NCBI RefSeq assembly: GCF_042643145.1
Contig: NZ_JBHRSA010000018.1
Span: 1-44,548 of the forward strand
Reading direction: 5' to 3'
Origin: Virgibacillus_O xinjiangensis
Lineage (GTDB): Bacteria; Bacillota; Bacilli; Bacillales; Amphibacillaceae
DNA: 44,548 nucleotides
In this document: positions 1 through 6,636 of the stretch, piece after piece
Position numbering within the stretch: position 1 is the stretch's first letter
Layout of the letters: every line of letters begins with the position of its first letter
The notes under the pieces: generated by a model
The model's database searches: none
What the model saw: the letters and a program-made list of their open reading frames with translations, nothing else
Told to the model about the DNA's origin: nothing
Position numbers and translations under genes: made by a program

Positions 1-70
1 TTGTAACCAAGAATTGATGTGATCCATTCTTTTTTTTACACTTTTACACAATTATACGGACTTAATCTGT

Positions 71-350
71 GTGCTGCTGATATCTTCGCTCTCCTGCCGA
101 TTCCCCCGCCCTCCTGCCGATTTCCCGAGCTGTCCTGCCGATACCCCCGCTCTCCTGCTGATTTCCCGAGCGTGCTGCTGATATCCATGCTCTGCTGCCG
201 ATACCCTCGCTCTCCTGCCGATTCCCCGAGCATGATGCCGATATACCCGCCCTCCTGCCGATATACCCGCTCTCCTGCTGATATACCCGCTCTCCTGCTG
301 ATTTCCCGAGCGTACTGCCGATTTCCTCGCTCCCTGCTGATTTCCACCAC
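71..350. repeat. 20-bp tandem repeat array 1 (about 14 units)
   Basis: Fourteen imperfect copies of a unit close to CTCCTGCCGATTTCCCGAG recur every 20 bp (one 21-bp and one 19-bp step). The core CTGCYGA falls near 74, 94, 114, 135 and so on to 333. The A/T-rich half varies (ATTTCCCGAG, ATACCCCCGC, ATATACCCGC). No higher-order period is obvious. The array begins a few bases beyond the wecB terminator. The same unit, in the same orientation, forms arrays at 33901-34190 and 44231-44482. Long reading frames run through it on the minus strand only because the unit lacks stop codons there. Its function is unknown. Confidence 0.9.
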
Positions 351-352
351 GT

Positions 353-392
353 AAAAAAGCCGCATCAATGAATAATTCACTGATACGGCTTT
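353..392 (-). terminator. Intrinsic terminator of wecB
   Basis: Read on the minus strand, GCCGTATCAGTGAAT pairs with ATTCATTGATGCGGC around a short loop and is followed by a run of six T. It starts a few bases after the wecB stop codon. Confidence 0.85.
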
Positions 393-398
393 GCATGT

Positions 399-1520
399 CT
401 ATTTCTGATCGTTAAAGTATTCCAGGATGGCATCCGCAATGCGGCGGGAAGCTTCTCCGTCTCCATATGGGTTGGAGGCCTTCGCCATTTTTCTGTGCTC
501 CTCATCATCGGACAGCAGTTGATTTGCCATTTCAAAGATGTTGTCTTCTTCCGTGCCGGCAAGTTTCAATGTACCTGCATCAATTCCTTCAGGACGCTCG
601 GTCGTATCCCGCAAGACGAGCACCGGCACCCCTAAGGAAGGGGCTTCTTCCTGAACGCCGCCGGAATCTGTAAGAATCAGGTGGGCACGGGAAGCGAAAT
701 TATGGAAATCGACAACACCAAGCGGTTCAATCAGCTGGATCCGTTCATCATTTCCAAGAATCTCATTGGCCGTTTCCTGTACGACAGGATTCAAATGGAC
801 TGGATAGATGACTTTGATATCATCATGGGTCTCCACTAAACGCTTGATCGCCCGGAACATCTGCTGCATATTCGACCCGAGGTTCTCCCGGCGGTGGGCA
901 GTCATAAGGACGAGCCGCTTTCCATCCAGCTGATCCAGCACCGGGCTGGAATAGCTGTCGCTGACCGTCGTTTTTAATGCATCAATCGCCGTATTGCCGG
1001 TCACCTTGATGGAATCTTCTGGTTTATGTTCTTCCAGCAGATTATTCTTCGATTTGTCTGTTGGGGAGAAATGAAGGTCGGCCATGACACCTGTAAGCTG
1101 CCGGTTCATCTCTTCCGGATACGGGGAATATTTATCCCAGGTCCGCAGTCCTGCTTCCACATGCCCGATGGCAATCTGGTTATAATACGCTGCCAGGGAG
1201 GCGGCAAAGGTCGTAGTCGTATCCCCATGGACCAGCACCATATCCGGCTGCGTCTCCTTCATGACTTCATCGAGACCCTCCAACGCCCGGGTCGTGATCT
1301 GGGCCAGGGACTGCTTCTTTTTCATGATATCCAGATCATAGTCCGGCTGAATATCGAAAATTTCCAGCACCTGATCCAGCATTTCTCGATGCTGGGCCGT
1401 CACGGTCACAATGGATTCGAATTCCTCCGGCCGTTTGTTCAGTTCCAAGACAAGCGGAGACATCTTGATTGCCTCAGGCCTTGTCCCGAAAATGGTCATT
1501 ACTTTTATACGCTTTGACAT
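399..1520 (-). CDS. wecB: UDP-N-acetylglucosamine 2-epimerase (non-hydrolysing)
   Basis: Interconverts UDP-GlcNAc and UDP-ManNAc in the cytoplasm. In Gram-positive bacteria the ManNAc goes into the wall teichoic acid linkage unit and other surface glycans. The 373-residue protein has the family length and landmarks: GTRPEAIKM at residues 12-20, HGDTTTT at 98-104, EAGLRT at 122-127, TAHRREN at 207-213, DSGGVQEE at 285-292 and RDTTERPE at 304-311. These form the GT-B-like UDP site and catalytic residues of the MnaA/WecB family. The ATG at 1520 is preceded by a GGAG-type ribosome site at slightly long spacing. upp lies 49 bp upstream on the same strand, and a strong terminator follows. The name mnaA is used for the Bacillus orthologue. 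Family assignment is secure; which polymer uses the product is inferred. Confidence 0.95.
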   Translation of the reverse strand: MSKRIKVMTIFGTRPEAIKMSPLVLELNKRPEEFESIVTVTAQHREMLDQVLEIFDIQPDYDLDIMKKKQSLAQITTRALEGLDEVMKETQPDMVLVHGDTTTTFAASLAAYYNQIAIGHVEAGLRTWDKYSPYPEEMNRQLTGVMADLHFSPTDKSKNNLLEEHKPEDSIKVTGNTAIDALKTTVSDSYSSPVLDQLDGKRLVLMTAHRRENLGSNMQQMFRAIKRLVETHDDIKVIYPVHLNPVVQETANEILGNDERIQLIEPLGVVDFHNFASRAHLILTDSGGVQEEAPSLGVPVLVLRDTTERPEGIDAGTLKLAGTEEDNIFEMANQLLSDDEEHRKMAKASNPYGDGEASRRIADAILEYFNDQK

Positions 1521-1569
1521 AGATTTATTTCACTCCATCAGCATAGTAGGTTTCCGTAAAGAGAACTCC

Positions 1570-2199
1570 TTATTTCGTTCCGAACAGACGGTCTCCGGCA
1601 TCACCGAGCCCTGGGATGATATAGCCTTTTTCATCCAGCTTTTCATCAAGTGCAGCCAGGTAGATGTCGACATCGGGATGTGCTTCTTTGATCACTTCCA
1701 CACCCTCAGGTGCCGCAATCAGGCACATCAGGCGGATGTTCTTGGCTCCGCGCTTCTTCAGGGATGCAATCGCATCTTTCGCCGAACCGCCAGTAGCGAG
1801 CATCGGGTCGATCACAATCAATTCACGTTCATCAATGTCGGATGGAAGCTTTATATAATACTCATGTGGTGTCAGTGTTTCCGGATCGCGGTACAATCCG
1901 ACATGCCCCACTTTTGCAGCCGGAATCAAGTCCAGCATGCCGTCGACCATGCCAAGTCCTGCACGCAGGATCGGCACCAGACCGATTTTCTTGCCCGCCA
2001 GCACTTTTGTTGTAGCGGTAGTTACCGGTGTTTCTGTATCTATTTCTTGTACCGGCAGATTCCGGGTGATTTCGAATGCCATCAGCATTGCCACTTCATC
2101 CACCAATTCACGGAATTCTTTGGTACCGGTCCGTTTATCTCTTATGTACGTCAGCTTATGTTGAATCAGCGGGTGATCCAGTACGAATACATTACCCAT
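1570..2199 (-). CDS. upp: Uracil phosphoribosyltransferase
   Basis: Pyrimidine salvage enzyme making UMP and pyrophosphate from uracil and PRPP. The 209-residue form starting MGNVFVLDHP aligns in length and sequence with B. subtilis Upp. The PRPP loop DPMLATGGSA is at residues 131-140 and the uracil-binding GYIIPGLGDAGDR segment is near the C-terminus. The frame stays open 12 codons further upstream, but ATG 2199 is preceded by AAAGGAGTG at good spacing and matches the family start, so I chose it. It lies between glyA and wecB, as in many Bacillaceae. glyA has its own terminator, so upp-wecB is probably a separate transcription unit. Confidence 0.96.
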   Translation of the reverse strand: MGNVFVLDHPLIQHKLTYIRDKRTGTKEFRELVDEVAMLMAFEITRNLPVQEIDTETPVTTATTKVLAGKKIGLVPILRAGLGMVDGMLDLIPAAKVGHVGLYRDPETLTPHEYYIKLPSDIDERELIVIDPMLATGGSAKDAIASLKKRGAKNIRLMCLIAAPEGVEVIKEAHPDVDIYLAALDEKLDEKGYIIPGLGDAGDRLFGTK

Positions 2200-2278
2200 T
2201 ATGCCGAACACTCCTTTAAATGTTATATCTTTCAAATTGTACTAATAAAAGCCTGCCGTTTCAAGTCGAATCCGCACG

Positions 2279-2306
2279 AAAAAGGGGCTCCCGTCCTGGG
2301 AACCCC
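2279..2306 (-). terminator. Intrinsic terminator of glyA
   Basis: On the minus strand GGGGTTCCC, AGGAC loop, GGGAGCCCC then five T, about 35 bp after the glyA stop. Confidence 0.85.
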
Positions 2307-2340
2307 ACTTCTTTTCCGTAAAAACCGCTTCTCTCTTCGA

Positions 2341-3576
2341 TCAGGCGTACAATGGGAACTTTTGTGTCAGTTCTTTGACACGTTTGGATGCTTCTTCTAG
2401 CTTAACTTCGTCCTCATGGTTCTTAACAGTCAGAGCCATAATCTCCGCAATCTCTTTCATTTCCTCTTCCTTGAAGCCGCGGCTGGTCACAGCTGCCGTA
2501 CCGATTCTTACACCGCTTGTGACAAATGGGCTTTCCGTATCATAAGGAATGGTGTTCTTATTGGCAGTGACACCAATTTCATCCAGCACCTGTTCAGCGA
2601 CTTTACCGCTGATTCCGAGAGAAGTGACATCCAACAAGAGAAGATGGTTGTCCGTACCACCCGAAACGATGCGCAGACCTTCTTTCGACAGACTGTCACC
2701 GAGTGCGGCTGCATTCTTGACGATCTGTTCTGCATATTCCTTGAAATCATCGGACAATGCTTCCTTGAAGCAGACAGCTTTAGCTGCGATGATATGCATC
2801 AATGGGCCGCCCTGCATGCCAGGGAATACAGCCTTGTCAATCTGCTTGGCGAATTCCTCTTGACAAAAGATCATGCCGCCGCGTGGTCCGCGCAATGTCT
2901 TATGGGTCGTCGTGGTCACAAAATGGGCATGTGGTACTGGGTTCTGATGGACACCCGCAGCTACGAGTCCGGCAATATGGGCCATGTCCACCATCAGATA
3001 AGCATCCACACTGTCTGCGATTTCACGGAACTTGGCAAAATCGATTTCTCGGGAATAGGCACTGGCTCCCGCAACGATCATTTTCGGCTTAACCTCTTGA
3101 GCCTTCGCTTTCACATCATCATAATCCAGCTGTTCGGTCTCCTTGTCCACACCGTAATCAACGAAGTTATACAGTTTACCACTGGAATTGACTGGGCTGC
3201 CATGGGTAAGGTGCCCACCATGATTCAAGTTCATCCCTAGTACCGTGTCACCGGGCTGGAGAACGCTGAAATAGACAGCCATATTCGCCTGAGCTCCAGA
3301 ATGTGGCTGGACGTTGGCATGGTCTGCGCCAAAGAGCTCTTTTGCACGGTCACGCGCAAGATTTTCCACGACATCCACATGCTCACACCCGCCATAATAT
3401 CTTTTGCCCGGATACCCTTCCGCATATTTGTTGGTGAGGACGGAGCCCATTGCTTCCATTACTGCTTGTGAAACAAAGTTTTCCGATGCGATCAACTCGA
3501 TCTTATCCTGTTGCCGTTTTGTTTCCGCTTGAATCGCTTGGTATAGTTCCTGGTCTGATTGCTTAAGATGGTCCAT
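2341..3576 (-). CDS. glyA: Serine hydroxymethyltransferase
   Basis: PLP enzyme converting serine and tetrahydrofolate to glycine and 5,10-methylene-tetrahydrofolate, the main one-carbon source for purines and thymidylate. At 411 residues it has the bacterial family length. Visible landmarks are the ELIASENFVS segment near residue 28, YAEGYPGKRYYGG at 51-63, DMAHIAGLVA near 197 and the PLP-lysine motif TTTTHKTLRGPRGG with Lys226. The ATG follows AGGGAGGAAATGAA, a strong ribosome site. ywlG is upstream, separated by a 152-bp leader containing a perfect palindrome and a possible hairpin. A strong terminator follows. Purine control through PurR is known for B. subtilis glyA; here it is only suggested by a PurBox-like site upstream of ywlG. 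Confidence 0.97.
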   Translation of the reverse strand: MDHLKQSDQELYQAIQAETKRQQDKIELIASENFVSQAVMEAMGSVLTNKYAEGYPGKRYYGGCEHVDVVENLARDRAKELFGADHANVQPHSGAQANMAVYFSVLQPGDTVLGMNLNHGGHLTHGSPVNSSGKLYNFVDYGVDKETEQLDYDDVKAKAQEVKPKMIVAGASAYSREIDFAKFREIADSVDAYLMVDMAHIAGLVAAGVHQNPVPHAHFVTTTTHKTLRGPRGGMIFCQEEFAKQIDKAVFPGMQGGPLMHIIAAKAVCFKEALSDDFKEYAEQIVKNAAALGDSLSKEGLRIVSGGTDNHLLLLDVTSLGISGKVAEQVLDEIGVTANKNTIPYDTESPFVTSGVRIGTAAVTSRGFKEEEMKEIAEIMALTVKNHEDEVKLEEASKRVKELTQKFPLYA

Positions 3577-3612
3577 TTCATTTCCTCCCTATGTATCATA
3601 ATATCTTTATGC

Positions 3613-3626
3613 TCCGTCGCGACGGA
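3613..3626. promoter_or_regulatory. Perfect 14-bp palindrome in the glyA leader
   Basis: TCCGTCGCGACGGA is its own reverse complement. It lies 37 bp upstream of the glyA start codon (3576). It has no loop, which suits a protein-binding site better than an RNA hairpin. No regulator is identified. Confidence 0.4.
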
Positions 3627-3643
3627 ACAGGTGAAACCTCATT

Positions 3644-3701
3644 GGGGGGAAGAAAGCAGGCAACCGCCTCTTTCTGACGGCCAAATCAGCAGCTTCTCCC
3701 C
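3644..3701 (-). ncRNA. Possible structured leader between ywlG and glyA
   Basis: On the minus strand GGGGAGAA can pair with TTCTTCCCC around an inner hairpin, AGAAAGAGGC-GGTT-GCCTGCTTTCT. No U-tract follows, so it is not a typical terminator. I looked for the conserved ZTP-riboswitch segment and did not find it. It may be an mRNA leader structure or part of the ywlG 3' end. Confidence 0.25.
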
Positions 3702-3728
3702 ATTGTTTCGGGCTATTTTTCGTTGGTG

Positions 3729-4301
3729 TCAACACTGGTTATTCAGTCTGGTATCCTCATAATTGGCCCGCTTGCCACCGATCAGCTTCGGCCTGCTGCG
3801 CGCGCCTGTCACTCTGGCGTTTCCGATAGAACGCTGCTTGAAACGCAGTGGCACAGCCACCTTCTTCAACTGCATACCGATCATGGTTTCTCCAATATCG
3901 ATACCGGCATCGGCTGCGACAGACTCCACTACGGCAGGGTTGTCCATTTGTTTATAGGCGTGGGCAGCCATGGACCCGCCTGCTGTCGGTACTGGGATGA
4001 CAGAGACTTCTTCCAGGTGATTCGGCCTGAGAATCTCCCTTTCTACTACCAATGCACGGTTCAAATGTTCACAGCATTGGAAAGCGAGGTGAATTCCTGT
4101 CTGCTCTTTCCATCGATCCAGCTCTTTGAACAGGATGGAAGCTATTTCTTCACTTCCTGCTGTGCCAATCTTTTCACCGATGACTTCACTGGTGGAACAA
4201 CCGATCACGAACAAGTCGCCTTCATGCAGATATCCACTGTCTTTCCATTCTTGCAAGATTGTTTCGATACCTTGCTTCACCTGCTGATGGAATTCTGCCA
4301 T
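3729..4301 (-). CDS. ywlG: UPF0340 (YwlG/DUF436, TIGR01440) family protein
   Basis: A 190-residue member of the UPF0340 family, whose biochemical role is not established. The N-terminal half has the characteristic GDLFVIGCSTSEVIGEKIG stretch (about residues 28-46) with a conserved Cys. The middle carries FQCCEHLNRALV, with paired Cys and a His, and the C-terminal half has a glycine-rich GGSMAAHAYKQMDNPA segment. The ATG at 4301 follows GGGTGATCATCA. It lies directly upstream of glyA on the same strand, as in B. subtilis (ywlG-glyA). In B. subtilis rpiB (ywlF) lies next to it on the other side, but here that side is a 940-bp gap. I assign the family from sequence pattern and position; I do not assign a function. 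Confidence 0.9.
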   Translation of the reverse strand: MAEFHQQVKQGIETILQEWKDSGYLHEGDLFVIGCSTSEVIGEKIGTAGSEEIASILFKELDRWKEQTGIHLAFQCCEHLNRALVVEREILRPNHLEEVSVIPVPTAGGSMAAHAYKQMDNPAVVESVAADAGIDIGETMIGMQLKKVAVPLRFKQRSIGNARVTGARSRPKLIGGKRANYEDTRLNNQC

Positions 4302-4782
4302 TGATGATCACCCGCCCTATTATGGTTGTGACGAACCCTTATTATTCACGTATAATTTTCGTTAAATAAACAATATGGTTCGGATTTAGCTGTTTCTTAT
4401 CTATATTATGCCTGATTTTGTACTATTTTTTAAGTCTTTTTTGTAAATTTACCGTTATTTATTTCTGTCAAACAGGTTTCGTAGAAGTTGGTGGATGTTA
4501 TCTTGCTATTATAGGTAGTTTTGGAGATGAAAGAAAGTAATGTGTATTGTTGGGGAAATGAATGTTATAGAACAATAAAAATATTGATTGGTAAGTCGTA
4601 AAGGAGCCACCCGCATCGCTGCGGAAATTCCACTTCGCTGGTTGGGAGATTTAACTTGAGTGGGTATTATGAAGTGAATAGAATTAAAAGATTTCATATT
4701 TACAAAATTAATTCTTAGTGAGGAAGCTTCACTAGATATTCGTTCCATGATCCACGCAAATTTAAAACCAGAACACTACATC
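4302..4782. other. AT-rich intergenic DNA upstream of ywlG
   Basis: No convincing gene. It holds the PurBox-like site and, at about 4600-4655, a degenerate inverted-repeat patch (CCGCATCGCTGCGG and neighbours) that resembles the small hairpin of the element at 11991-12061. A 79-codon frame on the minus strand has no family features and is not called. Confidence 0.5.
4375..4387 (-). promoter_or_regulatory. PurBox-like site upstream of ywlG-glyA
   Basis: The minus strand reads AAATCCGAACCAT, which fits the B. subtilis PurR box AWWWCCGAACWWT at 12 of 13 positions. It lies about 75 bp upstream of ywlG. PurR sites normally work as inverted pairs with 16-17 bp between them. I found only a poor second candidate (4354-4366), so this is tentative. 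Confidence 0.35.
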
Positions 4783-4956
4783 TAGCGGAGGCAGAATGCG
4801 AAGACTCCTGTGGGAACAGCACGAGTCGAAGACCCCACAGGAAGCGTCCTTTGCTTCCGAGGAGACTTAGACCGTGCCCACGGAAAGCGAAGCATTCTGC
4901 CGGAGCGGATGCAATTGATGATACATCAATAGAGGAACGAGCACCTCACGATTAAC
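4783..4956. repeat. Bacillaceae-type dispersed structured repeat, copy 1
   Basis: The segment begins GCAGAATGCGAAGACTCCTG and ends in the GGAGCGGATGCAATTGATGA / GAGGAACGAGCACCTCACGA block. GCAGAATGC pairs with GCATTCTGC across the core and CTCCTGTGGG with CCCCACAGGA inside it. A second copy follows about 270 bp later. I recognise the core (GTGGGAACAGCACGAGTC and CGGAAAGCGAAG) as a repeat common between genes in Bacillus-like genomes. No protein is encoded. Confidence 0.75.
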
Positions 4957-5052
4957 CCTAGTTACAATTACAGTATTGAATACCTTACGCATTGGAAGTG
5001 TGTTGCTTTTACTATTTCAAGTCATTCAAAACTACAAAGCCTCACCAAACGT

Positions 5053-5216
5053 AGACAAAATGCATAGCCTTCTGTGGGAACAGCACGAGTCTGAAGGCCC
5101 CGGAAGAAGTGCCTTTCTTCTGAGGAGACTGAAGCCGTAACCACGGAAAGCGAAGCATTCTGCCGGAGCGGATGCAATTGATGATTCATCATTAGAGGAA
5201 CGAGCACCTCACGAGT
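5053..5216. repeat. Bacillaceae-type dispersed structured repeat, copy 2
   Basis: Direct repeat of the preceding element in the same orientation, about 75-80% identical by eye. It shares GTGGGAACAGCACGAGTC, CCACGGAAAGCGAAGCATTC, TGCCGGAGCGGATGCAATTG and the GAGGAACGAGCACCTCACGA tail. Bases in the inner stem differ from copy 1 (CTTCTGTGGG against CCCCGGAAGAAG), which suggests the fold matters. It ends about 25 bp before the ywlE stop codon. Confidence 0.75.
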
Positions 5217-5241
5217 AAATCTCTCGCGCTGAAGTATGCAA

Positions 5242-5844
5242 TCATTCCGTTTTCTCAATCAGCATATCAATATGCTTCTCCAGCTCAGCCAATGTGTCCT
5301 GGTAGATGGAAAGATCACCGCCGAATGGATCAGAGATATCATAATTGATGAGATCGGCTTCCAACCGCTGGATGTTTTTGGCATCTTCCTGGAGATGTTC
5401 TCTGAGCTTCCGGTCCAGCACCTTATTATCAAACTTCATCTCATTTTCCTGAATGAAAAGGGAACGTTTCATCTCGTAATCGGCATAAGCCTTCTTCAAC
5501 TGTTCCCACACTTTCCTATCCGTATCAGAAACATATTCCTTCAGGGTAAAGTATTTATCCTGAAAGTTCGGATATTCCATTATCAAGGATTGTTTATGCT
5601 GGGTGGTCATGGTCAAAACGATATCGGCCCATTGCAGGAGCTTACTGGTCACAGGCTGGGACAAGTGTTCCGCGTCCACACCTTTTTCCTTCAATGCCTG
5701 GATTGCATTGATATTGGCCCGCTGATTCTTGCCAGCAAAGATCCCCGCTGATTGGACCTCGGCATCTGGCACCTTCTTTTTCAACAGCGCCTCCGCCATC
5801 GGGCTGCGGCAAGTATTTCCCGTACATACAAACAAAATTTTCAT
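5242..5844 (-). CDS. ywlE: Low-molecular-weight protein phosphatase, YwlE type
   Basis: The CX5R phosphatase loop is complete at the N-terminus: CTGNTCRS, Cys7 to Arg13, followed by MAEAL as in LMW-PTPs. The B. subtilis orthologue YwlE acts on phospho-arginine and opposes the McsB kinase; the Thr in the P-loop (CTGNT) is the residue linked to that preference. The general-acid loop is visible as DPFGG near residue 170. At 200 residues the protein is about 50 longer than B. subtilis YwlE. The extra part is a charged, probably helical stretch between about residues 95 and 160 (AYADYEMKRSLFIQENEMKF and onward), placed before the acid loop. The expected upstream neighbours mntP and ywlC are present, but the downstream neighbour rpiB is missing. 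Arginine-phosphatase activity is inferred. Confidence 0.92.
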   Translation of the reverse strand: MKILFVCTGNTCRSPMAEALLKKKVPDAEVQSAGIFAGKNQRANINAIQALKEKGVDAEHLSQPVTSKLLQWADIVLTMTTQHKQSLIMEYPNFQDKYFTLKEYVSDTDRKVWEQLKKAYADYEMKRSLFIQENEMKFDNKVLDRKLREHLQEDAKNIQRLEADLINYDISDPFGGDLSIYQDTLAELEKHIDMLIEKTE

Positions 5845-5982
5845 CCAAGATCCTCCGTTTCATCACTCTCTCTTAAATATATCATATGAACACTAAAGCG
5901 CAAGCGCGCTACTTGAGTCACAAAACTGCAGTACATCCACCATTCCAGGGCTTCCGGCAGCAAAACGTACTGTGATGCAAGC

Positions 5983-6025
5983 AAAAAAATCTGCATGTAC
6001 TATTCAACCGAATAGTACATGCAGA
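5983..6025 (-). terminator. Intrinsic terminator of mntP, overlapping its coding end
   Basis: On the minus strand TCTGCATGTACTATTC, loop GGTT, GAATAGTACATGCAGA is a perfect 16-bp stem followed by seven T. The 5' arm lies inside the last codons of mntP, and the stop codon (6004-6006) is at the loop. Confidence 0.9.
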
Positions 6026-6558
6026 CCGAATCCGCAAAGGACACTTCCTCCAAGTATTTCACTGTATATTCCAAGCAGGCCCTGCACTTTCCTTCCGAGC
6101 AGCATCCCGCTCCATGCGAGCATCATACTGAATGCTCCGAACAACAAAAGGGCCAGCATCGTCTTCACCCCAGATAGCCCGAGACTGAGTCCGACGGAGA
6201 AACTGTCAATACTGACACTGAAGGCAAGCAGGAGCAGGCCGAACCCGATAGGCTGCAGCGGGGTGGAAGGGCCTTCGGAAAACGCGGAAAATACCATCTG
6301 GGCTCCGATTCCGAATAGAAGCAGGCCGCCGGCTAGGGTGGTCAGCTGTCCGATCTGTCCGGACAGGAACGACCCGAGAATGATGCCGAGGAATGGCATG
6401 ATGACATGCATGACACCGATCGTCAGACCGATCAAGGCGATCCTTTTCAACCGGAGACGCTGCATACCGATGCCAAGGCATACGGAAAAGGCGTCCATTC
6501 CGAGAGCTGCTGCCATAAATACCAATGAAACGATTTCTGCTATGTAATACTCCTGCAT
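6004..6558 (-). CDS. mntP: Manganese efflux pump MntP
   Basis: Small integral membrane exporter protecting against excess Mn(II). The 184-residue form shows six hydrophobic segments and the two family signatures, one per half: MDAFSV at residues 21-26 and SIDSFSVG at 116-123. The Asp in each is thought to line the metal path. The frame stays open 15 codons upstream, but the ATG at 6558 is preceded by a GGGGGGTAACAGG ribosome site and gives the family length, so I chose it. The position between ywlC and ywlE matches B. subtilis ywlD. The 78-bp upstream gap is too short for a yybP-ykoY manganese riboswitch and shows none. The terminator stem is built into the final codons. Confidence 0.93.
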   Translation of the reverse strand: MQEYYIAEIVSLVFMAAALGMDAFSVCLGIGMQRLRLKRIALIGLTIGVMHVIMPFLGIILGSFLSGQIGQLTTLAGGLLLFGIGAQMVFSAFSEGPSTPLQPIGFGLLLLAFSVSIDSFSVGLSLGLSGVKTMLALLLFGAFSMMLAWSGMLLGRKVQGLLGIYSEILGGSVLCGFGLHVLFG

Positions 6559-6636
6559 CCTGTTACCCCCCTGAACATGCTTATTAACTATATGCATGTC
6601 CAAAAGGGATTATGAATGCCTCAAAGAAGCGCCTCT

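Noticed and set aside
36..396. Two overlapping 114-codon minus-strand frames and a 111-codon plus-strand frame through array 1
   Set aside because: They translate the 20-bp repeat in different phases, giving the same Arg/Gly-rich peptide period, and lack ribosome sites and family features.
3644..3701. ZTP riboswitch before glyA
   Set aside because: The conserved CCGCCUGGGC-type segment and pseudoknot partner were not found.
4509..4748. 79-codon minus-strand frame in the ywlE-ywlG gap
   Set aside because: No family similarity and no ribosome site; lies in AT-rich DNA next to repeats.
6559..6636. Manganese riboswitch (yybP-ykoY) before mntP
   Set aside because: The 78-bp gap is too short and lacks the conserved loops.
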